From Phaeodactylum tricornutum CCAP 1055/1 (lineage: Eukaryota; Bacillariophyta; Bacillariophyceae; Surirellales; Neidiaceae), in assembly GCF_000150955.2 (NCBI RefSeq), contig NC_011671.1:62001-126000 (forward strand): a DNA stretch of 64,000 bases, written 5' to 3'. The notes under the pieces were generated by a model. It saw only the letters and a list, made by a program, of their open reading frames with translations, did no database searches and was not told the DNA's origin. Numbering within the stretch: position 1 is the stretch's first letter; each line of letters opens with the position of its first letter. This document shows positions 41,463 to 53,157 of this stretch, piece by piece. The position numbers were made by a program, and so were the translations under genes.

Positions 41463-43178
41463 AGTTCCTCCCAAGCGCACCCTGCTGGTGCCGTATACAC
41501 CGCACCTTTTATCCAATAGAAACACAAGGACGGTATGGACCGAGATATCCTTTTACACGCATACATGCATAATTTCGTACGAATCCACAATCAATAGACA
41601 CAATATACACACTCTCAATAATGCTCCACTTTAGACATGAACATTATTATAAATAGTGATGAGTATGAATTACGTTAACAAAATATTAGAAACCCCCTTA
41701 CACAATGTGTTGATCGTGTGCCAAGCCAGTTTCGGTGCAGCAGGCTGCCTTTTGGTGACTGTAATCGGCCGTATGGTGGAGCATCTGGGCCACGATGCAC
41801 CAGCGGTTAAAGACAATGAGAAAGTAATCCTCGAAGAGAACGCCCGGACTCCCATGGCGCCGACGAAAAACTCGACACGTTTTGATGGTAATTACGACAA
41901 AGTAGATAACAAAGAGGCGAATCAAGAACTGGCGAAGCGAGTCCGTTGCGATGACCCAGATCGGGGTATCCGTTGAGGCCACCGGGGGGTTAGTGTCTCC
42001 AAAATAGTAGATACCTTGGAAGGTCATCCAGACCTGGCGAAGCGAGTACTTTAGAATAAGCCAGATCAGGGTATCCGTTGAAGCCACCGGCTGGCTAGGG
42101 TCGTTGCTGTAGTAGTTGGGGCTTGCTTCCGTGATAATGATCACTAGAAATATGGTCAACGCATACACGGCAATCGTCATCACCAAGAGAATCCTGAAGG
42201 CCGACCATCCCGTACTGTGTGCTGGAGGAGCTTTGTGACCACTGTTTTCCAATGGGTCACCCAACCAATTGAGTCCGCTGCGTGTCATAACCTGTCCCAG
42301 AGCAATTGAGGGACACCAGAACGAAAGGCAGCACGTGGGGTGGCAGTAACCGTGCGAGCAGCGATCACAAAGGCCGCCGCGCCAGCCCCCCACTGGAACG
42401 TCACCCGACGCCTGGTGCTCACTTTCATGAGGGCCATCACGGTCATGATCCACCTCGCTGACGACAGTCGCCTGGAAGCTTTGGCCTTGCGAGACTCCGC
42501 CATCCGGCTAGGAACGTATCGATAGATTGCAAGGAACGAAAGAAGTGAGGAGGTGAGCCTTGAAGAAATTACCCAGAACATGTGCCAACCTAGGACAATG
42601 AGATTAACGACTTACCACTGAGACGAGAAGAACACGTCCATTCAAGTCGACTGTGAACTGGTACCCCCCGGCGAGGTCTGCGGGTGCCACGACTTCAACT
42701 TTCGGTACAGCCTTAACGTGAGGAACTCCCAGAACGGCGACGGCGTGGGCTTGGGGAACCGCTTGCTCCTTAAGATCAATCTGTGAGTAGGTCGCCGTCG
42801 TTGTAGCGGAAGTGTTCAGCTCCATCGGAAAGGGTATACTTGTACAGATTGGCAAACTTTGTGTTGACGGGGATCGTTAAAACGGAATTGCGAACGTATC
42901 TTACGGGTAGACAAGAGTAAAGATTAGCTGACACGTTCTTGTTAGCAGTGCGTTTGCAGTTTTGTAGATGACACATCGTATTCCGTCCGTGCGACTGTTT
43001 TCAAGCATTGATGCAAGATGCATTCGGAACTACATTGATATTTGGTCTAATTATGGTACACAAACATAGCAATATTTGCGAACGTTTTTTTTGAGACTGA
43101 GGGGTGACTCTATCAGTCCTTCGGGAAAGTAATTATTGACAAAGGACACTTTGATGGTCCTTCCACAAACACGTCTCA
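41030..43178. repeat. Segmental duplication, block A
   Basis: About 2.1 kb closely matching 50920-52972: the end of the coiled-coil gene's intron, its exon 2, the spacer, and a complete minus-strand PLAC8 gene with its upstream flank. The match ends sharply after ACGTCTCA at 43178. Confidence 0.92.
41698..42825 (-). CDS. PLAC8 family protein, copy A (altered C-terminus)
   Basis: Exon 1 is 42616-42825 and exon 2 is 41698-42507. The 108-bp intron has a GTAAGT donor and a TTCCTAG acceptor and joins VDLNGRVLLVSV to PDGGVSQGQSFQATVV, completing the N-terminal module (VVAPADLAGGYQF...GRV...PDGGVxxGQxF) often found before PLAC8 domains in diatoms. About 339 residues. The PLAC8 domain has GGWRGGLCDRCSHGYCHPTCCLSFWCPSIALGQV, then a hydrophobic segment. 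Two oddities compared with copy B: an in-frame 105-bp tandem duplication (PVASTDT...PVASTDT) in the hydrophobic region, and loss of the second cysteine cluster, where DDCCLSFWCRCC is replaced by FEDYFLIVFNRWC. PLAC8 proteins are membrane-associated, with roles in metal handling and growth. This copy may be decaying. Confidence 0.78.
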
Positions 43179-43189
43179 CTGTCAAGACA

Positions 43190-43470
43190 TTCGCGCTAGC
43201 GTTTCCGACCAAAATTTCAGCTTATAAACTCACTGATGCTTGCCTCTGCGCTGTTGTTTCCAATCAACAATTTAGCCAAAAAGCTCACTACCACTTGCCT
43301 TTGTGCTACTGTTTCCAATCAACAAGTCAGCCATCAAGCTCACTACCATTTGCCTTTGGGCTACCATTTCTGATCAATGGAATCAGCCAACAAGCCCATA
43401 GATGCTTAACTTTATGGTGCCAATTCCAATCACTGAAGCAGCCAACAAGCGCACAGAAGCTTGCGCTAAC
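43190..43470. repeat. Degenerate minisatellite, about 55-bp unit, about 5 copies
   Basis: Units beginning TTGCCT(T/C)TGxGCT recur at 43240, 43295, 43350, 43406 and 43461, with an earlier diverged unit at about 43190. Each carries TTTCCAATCAACAA and CAGCCAACAAGC-like blocks. It starts directly after the end of duplicated block A. Confidence 0.78.
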
Positions 43471-43711
43471 TAAAGAAATATCATGCAACCAACGAGAAGG
43501 GCCACATACCTCCTTGGACTTGTTGTACAAAGAACCTTTTACAGTTCATCAAAGCTGTACTATTGCAGGTTTTGCCTCATAATTCCTCTAGTTCTTTTCC
43601 CTAATTTACAAAGAAGGAAGAAAATTGAACCAAAAAGAACGTCAACTTTCCCATGTTATCATCTAACAAATACTTTATCCTATAACAACCGCAACAACAT
43701 TGTGTTCCCAC
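43471..43711. other. Short non-coding stretch between minisatellite and copia element
   Basis: No gene or repeat recognised. Ends with the 5-bp target duplication CCCAC of the adjacent element. Confidence 0.4.
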
Positions 43712-44181
43712 TGTCAATGGTCAAGTATCTCCTGGCTTCTGAAGACAGCACAAGGTGATCAAGACTTGTCTGGCTTCTAACAAAGAGATACAAACTAACA
43801 AATATGGTTTTCACACAATCGTTGTTAAGATTTATAAACTCTTAACTAAAGAGCTAATCTGTTCACTTTCCATTTGGCCCCACAATCTGCCAAGCGCCAT
43901 TGTGGTCCGTTTCACTATTCTCCACAGTGTTATACACGGCACCGTGGGCACATTCATCATAGTTACCATGCTCCTTAGCATGGCAACGATCAAGTCCCAA
44001 AACAGTCACATCATGTTTCTGAATACTCAGCTGGGATTGCGCCTGTCCAAAACCATCCATGTGTTGGGATTTGTGGCCAAACACACAAGAATAGTTTCGA
44101 CAGGCTTGCCTTGGGTGCCACAACCCAAGTAGTGCGCGCCATCGCGCGGACCGGTACTCAAAACTGTCATTCCAATTGACA
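43712..44181 (-). repeat. 3' LTR of the older copia element (470 bp)
   Basis: Starts TGTCAATGG and ends CCAATTGACA; pairs with 49796-50246. Confidence 0.93.
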
Positions 44182-47100
44182 CTCCCCACTGTGAGGTACT
44201 CGAAACAGAACGAACGGGAGATTTTGTCTCACCTTTCCAAAACAACAAAGGCTGAACCAAAGGCCAAGCAACTGCGTGACCCAAAGGTTTGGTCAACACG
44301 TCGCTTGCATTGTCCTTACCCTCAATCCACAAAAAATGCATGATACCAAAAGCGGTCGCTTCGCGAACGCGGTGGTATGCCAACGCATTGTGTCGTTTGG
44401 AGAGAACAGAATGAGGCAAAGTCAAGCTGGTAACAATGCTCTGATTGTCGCCAAGGAGCCAAGCAGGACCGTCCAAGGGAATGCCCATCATACGTAGAGT
44501 AAGACGCATGTCAATAATCTGCTCCGTAGCCAAACGAGCAGCAACAAATTCAGAGCCATACGTAGCCGTTTCAACCGTAGACTGTCGTTTAGAAAACCAA
44601 GACACAGGAGTCTGATTAACCAAATGCAAGACACCCGTTGTAGAACGGCCTGTAGTCAAATCATGATACAAGTTAGCATCCACAAAAGTAGTGATACGCA
44701 TAGGCTTCCCACAAGCAAGAGGCATGTCTGGAGGAGAATCCTCATCAGACGATTTACCGTACACCTAATACATCCAGTTGTGCTTGGGAACATCTCCCCG
44801 AACCTCATGATTGGGTATCCCAGTACGAAAGCGGATAGCAGCATCAGGGTAACGTCGAAGGTACCCAATGATACGACGGAGACGGTTCAAGTGTCCCTCG
44901 CGAGGAGCAGAACGAAAACGGCCCATTGTCATGACGGCACAATGTATATCGAAGCGCCCGAGAGCGATGGCCCACTGGAGGGCACCAATGAGGGACTGAT
45001 ACAATTTTCTCGAACCAGCATCGAGGACTTGCGAATCGTCGACTTCAGGATGGTCGCCTTTCTCAAGAGGAGAAGAGTACAACTTAGGCTCCGTACCGAA
45101 CGAAGTCTTGTAGTTCGAAATAATACGCTTTACGTATGTTTTCGCGCCGACCGCGAGAGTGTTGTCCTTACTATCGCGAGTAAAGTCACCACCAAGGAAG
45201 TAAGTAGGAGGACCCACACCCTTCAGAGTAAAGTGATGGTCTGAAACAAGGGTATCAAAAAAGGCCTTGGGATTTCGTGAGACGCATGCAATATCGTCGA
45301 CGTACACACAAACATATTCCCAATGATCTTTACAGTCACGCATCCAGAGATCAGGGTCCGCTTTGCAAGGGATAAAATTCATTGCACGAAGGGAATCCGA
45401 AAGACGCTCATGGAAACGGGCTCCACTAGTACGGAGGCCGTACAAAGCTTTGTCAATGAGCAAAGTATGCCCAGAAAGCTCCCCAAACTCGGGACCGGCA
45501 ACAAAATACACCTGTTCCTTCGTGTATGCTTCGAGATAGGCGACAGCAATATCGCCGACCCACGTATCCAGTCCATTTAGCTCACCGGCAAGAATAGCGA
45601 GACGAATGGACCAAAGCGAAACAACACCGGAGTAAACACTGTCCTTTGGACGCGCTGTCATGTGACCACCGGCGACGAGCCGGGCCTTGTATTTGAGACT
45701 GTTTCACGTCAAACACAAAATGAACGTTAATACGCTGGTATCCAGGGCCAGGTTTGGCTGCACCCTTACCAAGGTCCTTGTCCGTTTTATACTCACGATG
45801 CTGGGCCAATTCAAGAGCCATGGCATCAGCCCAACGGGTATTCCCAGCGTCGGCATCAAATTTCAAAGCTTCACGAGAATTGCGAGGGACAAGGACGCCA
45901 AACTTGAAAATGGGGTCTCCCTTATGCTGTTTTGTCAATGAAACAGTTCGGTTAAAGTCGTCGCGGTTACGAAGCAGACGATTGAAGCGTCGCCATCCGG
46001 GAACAGCAAGGAGATCGTTCTCAGACGCGTACATCGCGAGCGTGACTGGATCATCCTTTGCCATTTCAATCAAAGGCTCCTAGGTCTGGGAACCATCTTC
46101 CCATTGAACCAAATCATTCCACGACGATCCCTTATAGTTTACATCAGTCGGTTGCAACGGTCCTTGATGTCCAATGACACCAGTAAATTTGAAGTGGCCT
46201 TCAACATTTCCATTCGTGACACGGTCGGTTTGCTGAGCTTCCATCAAGTCACAGAGTTCATTATACAAAATGATCTCGTCGGCATCCTTCTCATCAATTT
46301 GCAATAGGAAACGGATTGCTTGGCGATTGTCGGAATCGGCATCAACAATTTTACGAGCAACAAGGGCTCGGTGGCTCTGGCCATCAGGGGCTTCACGAAC
46401 CAAGTATCAACCAATTAATTCGTCAGGAGAAAACGCAGGGGATTCAAAGAGCGATGGGTTGATCGCAGCAGGATTGCGTAGATCACTCAAAGCCAACACA
46501 ATAGGCTTAGGATTCGAAGGCTCCCCACCATCGGGAGAGGAATTCGCAGCACGGTGGTTTTTCAGACCGTTATCAACGTTGGCTGAACAAACAACAGAAC
46601 GGGCAACGGCTTGGTGAGTATTATCGGTCAAAATCCAATAAGTCAAAGCATCACCTTTATGTTCGGCAACACCAATCCAACGACCAGTCTTCTCGCGAGA
46701 TTGCGACGGGAAAGATGCATGGTCAGGGTCGTAGTAGTAGACCGGCTCAAACCAACGAAAAAGGAGCAAAGCGGAAATATCAGGACGCTGGCCGTACGCA
46801 ACTTGCAACGGGGTACGCCAATTCAAGCTCTCAACTGCAAGGCAATTCAGCAAGTAGGTCACATAAAATAAGCAAAGCAACCAATACTCCGGAGGAGTGT
46901 TTGTACAATCCATGATGGTATTTACCATCTTTTTCACTTCCTGAATGCGGCGTTCCGCGTAGTTCTGGTGTTGGTGATGCGGCTCGCACTGCATATCGTC
47001 AATTGCGTACATTCGCAAAATCTGAAGCGCCTGCTTACCGATCTGAGCACGAGCATTGTCGCTGAGGAGTGCATTGGGAGCACCATGGGTACAAATAAAG

Positions 47101-47713
47101 TCCTCGAAAGCATGGGCAAACTGAGATTTGCGCTTCATTGGGAAGACAGAGGTGATTTGCGAACTTTTTCCTACGAAAAGTTGGGCCATTGTACCCCCCC
47201 CCCCCCCCCATGGTTGAAAATGCCGTCATCGGCCGCAGGGGTATCCGAGAAAAAAGTATTGGTTGCCACAATTTCGTTCAAACGAGAAACATTGGCAGCA
47301 GGGAAGCGCGACTTGAAATGCTTGCGCAAAGGCAAACGAGCATCGGCACGAGCAAATTGTGTGGTATTTTCGAACGTGCGGGAGATTCGAGCGCTGGGGA
47401 CCCATCCAAAATTGGGTTGCAAGACATCGGCGTTCAAGGGGGAACGACTGACAACCGTGGAGTGCGCAAGAAGGCCAAAGTTGTTGAAGCGTTCATCCCG
47501 GAACATGGTCGGCAGAAAGCTGCAAACTGAGATCATCATCGGTCGCAGCAGGAGAGAAGACACGCCATTCGGGTCCCACTCGTTGTCGGCGGTAAAATGA
47601 ACCCACTCGAAATTGTCCAGGTCCTCCTCGGTGGGGGCCTGCATAGACAAATAGGTGAGTCCGCCAGAAACTGAAAGCGGGATGACAAAACGGCCATCGG
47701 ACGTGACAATACT

Positions 47714-49567
47714 CTATTTGCCACCAAAAGTACGAGGGACGTCGTCAACTGTGACTCCCCAGGAGCGCATTTGGTTGCACAAATGAATGGTATTACCAGT
47801 ACCAAGATGAGCATACTGATTAAACACTCCAATGATAGGACCATCCGTGGTGTGGATGAGTCCGGCAACCGTCGACAGACGAAGGTTGGTGAGCTCCGAG
47901 TTTCCAATCCCAGAAACAGTAGCTTGCGACAGAGATTGGGAAATAACGGTCACATCCGAGCCGCTAAGGCCACCATTGGCACCACCATCAATCAAAGAAT
48001 CTTTAGTCAAAGAAACATCGTGAGTAGACAGACGGTATCTGACGGAGGCATGGTTTACCTCACGGCGGTACGTGGTACCATTCACCGAAAAAGAATCAGA
48101 GGTTGCGCCGTTGGACGGCTGGCGAGCGGCAGAATTTGAAATTAGCGACCGTAGCAGGTGTCCGGATGCAGCAGCATTTGGAACTTGAGTCGAAGCAAGA
48201 CTTTGGTTATCCACAGCCGTCGAGTCGCTCACGTACACGGTGGGAGGAGGCTGAGTAGCAGCGGCATTCACGGACAGAGCAGAGGCTGGAGCTGCAGCAG
48301 GACAAGGTCCTCGTTGGTCCATAATGGTGCGCTTCTCTTCAGGAGAGAGAGCATTCCATTTCTCAGGAGGCACATAATTCTTGTGCTTCTTACCAAGCGG
48401 CTTGTTAGTTTTCTTCTTTGAAGAAGACTGGGACTTCGCGTTGTTTGCAGAACGGCCACCACGGTTATTACCGCGGTCTTCAAAATCGGTCTGATCAATA
48501 TTGGTTGCATGCTCGAGCATCAGATCATAGACGTACTCGAAGTCTGAGTCGTCGGAACTCTTTCCCACATGGGTACAAGAGTAAAGCTGCACATTGCCAA
48601 GGAAAAGTTTCAATTGAGGATGGGAACGGACAGCTGACTTCAGTCGCACGCTCTTTTGGTGATCTGGCAAAGGGAACTTGTTGATCCGTTCAAGATCGTA
48701 GATCAAATTGCGCCAAGTTGTCAAAAAAGTAACGCAAGTTTTGCTCTTTGAAGTCGCAAACGAATACAAGGTGAGCTTCGTTTCAATGGATGTAGCCGTG
48801 ATCTGCGCGTTAATACCTTTACCGTACGAGGCAACAAGGTCGCGGTAGACCGACTGAGCATCCAGCTCATCCACATGCTTGTGGAGGATCCCACGCGCAC
48901 GAGGGGTCAACAAAATGTCGTTGAATACACCGAAGACAAAATTCTGCATCTCAACGAACGTGTCCATCTCATCAACGGTCTGGGGCAAGTAGTCCGGGTC
49001 AAGTACAAACTGAACACCGTGGATACGGAGTTTAATACGAATATTCGTATTCCAAGTAACCCAAAAACGGTCCTCACTGAACTTTGGGTACGGGACGGAA
49101 TGGTTCTTGATCGTCTTTCGAAATTTTGCAGCAGCACTTTCGGCAAAGGAACTCCGAGCATCAGATCCAACAGGAGTAGCGGGGGCAACAATAGCAGAGG
49201 CTGGTTGCCAATACTCAAGAACATCAGAGGTAAGTTCAAGCCAGGTGTTGTTTGTCACATTGGTGCCTTTCAAAAGGAACCATTGTACAATCTTCAAAAT
49301 CCGATCCTGTTGCGCAGGCGGAAGGAATGTACGAACAATTGAAGCAGGGCCGTCTCCCACAGCAGGGGTCAAGACGCCATAAGACACCATTGCAAGACAA
49401 TGTTCAGTGATTGAGGCCAATTCACTGGCCTGAGTAATCCCATACTCTTCAAAGAACCGACGGTACGACGAATCCAACGTTGTTGCTCCCAAGAGGTTCA
49501 CAAGGACATGTTCGAGAGGATCCATGGTCAAAGCAGGAATGGTTCTCGAACGCAACTGTTGGGCCAT
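47714..49567 (-). mobile_element. gag-protease region of the older copia element
   Basis: Long open region encoding a gag polyprotein (VLVNLLGATTLDSSYRRFF near its start) with a Lys/Gly-rich middle (KKKTNKPLGKKHKN) and a downstream aspartic-protease-like IDGGANGG motif. Not a host gene. Confidence 0.85.
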
Positions 49568-49795
49568 TCACACAACAGTATCTTGTGTACCAAGGACAAA
49601 CAAGACAAACACAGTATCTTGTGCACCAAGGACAAGCAAGACAGCAATTATCCGATCAACTCGTCAGCAGATCAAAACAACAAAAACAAAGCCACTGGTC
49701 TTACCCAATGGGTTGCCTTATTGCCGTTCTGTTGCAGAACCAAGCAATACCCAACAAACGGGAGCAAAGTGATTAGCAATTCAAGACTGTTAATC

Positions 49796-50246
49796 TGTCA
49801 ATGGTCAAGTATCTCCTGGCTTCTGAAGACAGCACAAGGTGATCAAGACTTGTCTGGCTTCTAACAAAGAGATACGAACTAACAAATATGGTTTTCACAC
49901 AATTGTTGTTAAAATTTATAAACTCTAATTTAAAGAGCTAATCTGTTCACTTTCCATTTGGCCCCACAATCTGCCAAGCGCCATTGTGGTTGGTTTCACT
50001 ATTCTCCACGGTGTTATACATGGCGCCGTTGGCACATTCATCATAGTTACCATGCTCCTTAGCATGGCAACAATCGAGTCCCAAAACAGTCACATCATGT
50101 TTCTGAATACTCAGCTGGGATTGCGCCTGTCCAAAACCATCCGTGTCGCACAAGATTAGTTTCAACAGGCTTGCCTTGGGTGCCACAACCCAAGTAGTGC
50201 GCGCCATTGCGCGGACCGGTACTCAAAACTGTCATTCCAGTTGACA
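49796..50246 (-). repeat. 5' LTR of the older copia element (451 bp)
   Basis: Direct copy of 43712-44181 with scattered substitutions and a 20-bp-scale deletion; followed by the CCCAC target duplication. Confidence 0.93.
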
Positions 50247-50251
50247 CCCAC

Positions 50252-50919
50252 TACCGTTGCCTGCCATCAAAAGTTCCAGTCCAACCTGTATGGCCAACAA
50301 AATACTTTAAAAGAACCAATCACTTTCCCTGAACCAACACCAAATTGACTAGCAAATCAATTCCCAGGGAACTCATCAAGTTGTGTCCTCAGTAAGTTCA
50401 TGCCCATTGTTACCACAACAACCAAACCTGACTACCTATTGCTCCATCAGCTGTAGTGGGAAATCAACAAAATGCTTTATCATTTGCCTCCATTCTTGGA
50501 GACAGCCAACAGTCATCTTTTCCTTGTAGTTCCTGAAGCCAAATGTCTTGCAATGATGGACAACATTGACTGCATTCTTCCAGTGCAATCCCCCGTGGAC
50601 CCTGTTCATGCCGCTAAAGCCAATAACACCGCTCCTCAAATCCTTGAGGCCAATTGCCAGAACAACAAATGTCAGTGAGTCTTCAATTTATACTACAATG
50701 CAAATAAACCTTACGCAATCAAATCATCAATGCGGTTCCCATTAAGTACATTGATTCTCTCAGCCATCCCACATGTGGCTTCAGCAAACAATCTCCTCTT
50801 GCAATTTACCTCACCTCTGGGAAGCATCCGGAAAATTCAGGCAACCGGGCACTAGTGACAGACCCTAGGTGTCTAGTGGATATTTTGCTGACAATGTTGC
50901 TGCTAGCACTCTTCTTTGC
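50252..50919. other. Spacer between the copia element and block B
   Basis: No supported gene. A short open frame (50472-50678) has no recognisable features. Confidence 0.4.
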
Positions 50920-50938
50920 CTCTCTCTCTCTTCTACAG

Positions 50939-51341
50939 GAACATGATGAATTTGATGTGGGAATACGGTTCCAAGATCTTGAATGTGGTAATGCCACCCC
51001 ACAAACTAAGCATACACAAGGCCTTGGTTGCACAGCAGTTCCGCCGATGGAATCCCAACTTTTTTGAATACTTTTCCTATGCAAACGGGCGTTGGGAACC
51101 CAACCGCCAAGGCGAGCTCGCGCGTCGGCTCCAATCCCGAAACGAGCACGCGTTGGAAAAGAAACAAGCCGAGAAAAACACCCCGTCGAGTTCCACCACG
51201 CCGTTGCCTTCTTCGACCCCCATGGCGTCTCCACGAATCCGTCTTTCCAATGGTACCCGCCTGCCTCCAGCGCCCAACACGGCTACCGGTAGCAACAACC
51301 CACTCCAGATGCCATCCAGTGATGCGCAGGCGGAGAAATAC
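50939..51341 (+). pseudogene. Exon-2-only copy of the coiled-coil gene
   Basis: Corresponds to exon 2 (41054-41462) of the gene at 39947, starting right after a preserved acceptor (TTCTACAG) with no exon 1 in front. The compact domain is retained (RRWNPNFFEYFSYANGRWEP). The frame stays open, but the ancestral stop TAG has become TAC at 51339-51341, so the open frame runs on to about 51515 through former 3' UTR. Without exon 1 or a promoter of its own it is best called a pseudogene fragment. An ATG-less upstream start, or capture by another exon, cannot be excluded. Confidence 0.75.
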
Positions 51342-51576
51342 ATTTCCTCCCAAGCTCACCGGTGGTGCCGTATACACTACACCATCCATCCAATAGAAAC
51401 ACAAGGACGGTATGGGCCAACCTTGCCTTTTACACACATACATGCATACTTTTGTACAAATACACAATCAATAGACACAATACACACACACACTTGCATG
51501 AGTGCTCCGCTTTAGACACGAACATTATTATAAATAGTGACGAGTATGAATTACTTTATCACTCAGAGAAACCCCC

Positions 51577-52617
51577 TTACACAATGTGTTGATCGTGTGC
51601 CAAGCCAGTTTCGGTGCAGCAGGCTGCCTTTTGGTGGCTGTAATCGGCCGTATGGCGGAGCATCTGGGCCACGACACAGCAGCGGCACCAGAAGCTGAGA
51701 CAGCAGTCATCGACGCCATCGTGGCCGCATTCGCCCGGAACCGCGTGGCGCCGACGCAAAAGTCCACGCGTTTTGATGGTGACTACCAAAAAGTAGAGAC
51801 CTAAGAGGCCCATCAAGACCTGACGAAGCGAGTCCGTTACGATTATCCAGATCGGGGTTTCCGGTGAGGGCACCGGCTGGCTAGGGTCGTTGCCGTAGTA
51901 GTTGGGGCGTGCTCCCGCGATAATGATCACCAGAAACTGGTTCAACGCAACCATGGCAATCGTCAAGACCAGGAGAATCTTAAAGGCCGACCATCCCGTA
52001 CTGTGTGCTGGAGGAGTTTTGTGACCACTGTTTTCCAATGGGTCACCCAACCAATTGAGTCCGCTGCGTGTCATGACCTGTCCCAGAGCAATTGAGGGAC
52101 ACCAGAACGAAAGGCAGCACGTGGGGTGGCAGCAACCGTGCGAGCAGCAATCACAAAGGCCGTCGCGCCAGCCCCCCACTGGAACGTCACCCGACGCCTG
52201 GCGCCCACTTTCATGAGGGCCATCACGGTCATGATCCACCTCGCTGACGACAGTCGCCTGGAAGCTTTGGCCTTGCGAGACTCCGCCATCCGGCTAGGAA
52301 CGTATCGATAGATTGCAAGGAACGAAAGGAGTAAGGAGGTGAGCCTTGAAGAAATTACCCAGAACATGTGCCAACCTAGGACAATGAGATTGACGACTTA
52401 CCACTGAGACGAGAAGAACACGTCCATTCAAGTCGACTGTGAACTGGTACCCCCCGGCGAGGTCTGCGGGTGCCACGACTTCAACTTTCGGTACAGCCTT
52501 GACGTGAGGAACTCCCAGAACGGCGACGGCGTGGGCTTGGGGAACCGCTTGCTCCTTATCTTCCAGATCAATCTGTGAGTAGGTCGCCGTCGTTGTAGCG
52601 GAATTGTTCAGCTCCAT
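51577..52617 (-). CDS. PLAC8 family protein, copy B (both cysteine clusters intact)
   Basis: Exon 1 is 52402-52617 and exon 2 is 51577-52293, with a 108-bp intron at the same place as in copy A (GTAAGT / TTCCTAG). About 310 residues from the ATG at 52617. The N-terminal module is as in copy A, with a two-residue ED insertion before KEQAVPQ. The PLAC8 domain has the first cluster CHPTCCLSFWCPSIALGQV and the second cluster DDCCLSFWCRCCVVAQMLRH, followed by ADYSHQKAACC, the expected family pattern. The hydrophobic middle lacks the 105-bp duplication of copy A. This is probably the working copy. Likely a membrane protein of plasma or endomembranes; specific role unknown. Confidence 0.85.
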
Positions 52618-53103
52618 CAAAAAGGGTATACTTGTACAGATTGGCAAACTTTGTGTTGACGGGGATCGTTAAAACGGAATTGCGAACGTATCTTGCGGGT
52701 AGACAAGAGTAAAGATTAGCTGACATGTTCTTGTTAGCAGTGCGTTTGCAGTTTTGTAGATGACACATGGTATTCCGTCCGTGCGACTGGATTCAAGCGT
52801 GCATGCATCATGCATTCGGAACTACATTGACATTTGGTGGTCTAATTATGGTACACAAACATAGCAATTATTGCGAACGTTTTTTGGAGACTGAGGGGTG
52901 ACTCTATCAGTCATTAGGGAAAGTAATTCTTGACAAAGGACACTTCGATGGTCCTTCCACAAACACGTCTCAAACGTTCCACGGCTTTGCGTTCACGATA
53001 CGAAATGGAACATCAGAGATGGTGTGCCCATGAGCAAGACCCTAAATCTAGGGACAGTCCTCCGACATAGCTTAACATAAGTGGAAAGGAAATTCCCCTC
53101 AAA

Positions 53104-53157
53104 GGGGATGGCTAGTACGCACCCCTTTTCGTGAATGAGACCCACATCCACGACTCT
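53104..53157 (+). repeat. Left 54-bp terminal inverted repeat
   Basis: Exact reverse complement of 54931-54984. Confidence 0.93.

Larger units (their letters stand above)
43712..50246 (-). mobile_element. Ty1/copia LTR retrotransposon (CoDi-like), older copy, minus strand
   Basis: A 6.5-kb element read on the minus strand. LTRs at 49796-50246 (5') and 43712-44181 (3') have TGTCAA...TTGACA ends. The 5-bp target duplication CCCAC is present on both sides (43707-43711 and 50247-50251). A purine-rich CAGTGGGGAG tract sits beside the 3' LTR. Parts in order: gag at about 49.6-48.0 kb, aspartic protease (IDGGANGG) near 48.0 kb, integrase at about 47.2-46.4 kb, reverse transcriptase at about 45.7-44.9 kb (YVDD), and RNase H at about 44.7-44.2 kb (WFSKRQSTVETATYGSEFVA). 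The LTRs differ by about 4% plus a 20-bp-scale indel, so it is clearly older than the 25.9-kb element. The coding part is broken in about five places. Confidence 0.93.
50920..52972. repeat. Segmental duplication, block B
   Basis: About 2.05 kb matching 41030-43178 in the same orientation. It carries only the second exon of the coiled-coil gene and a complete PLAC8 gene. Lies about 7.7 kb downstream of block A. The match stops after ACGTCTCA at 52972. Confidence 0.92.

Noticed and set aside
42285-42581. Minus-strand open frame over PLAC8 copy A, and its twin at 52071-52367
   Set aside because: A frame-shadow spanning the intron and first part of exon 2; the spliced frame gives the proper PLAC8 N-terminal module.
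50472-50678. Small protein gene after the older copia element
   Set aside because: No start context, no family, and no conservation signal available.
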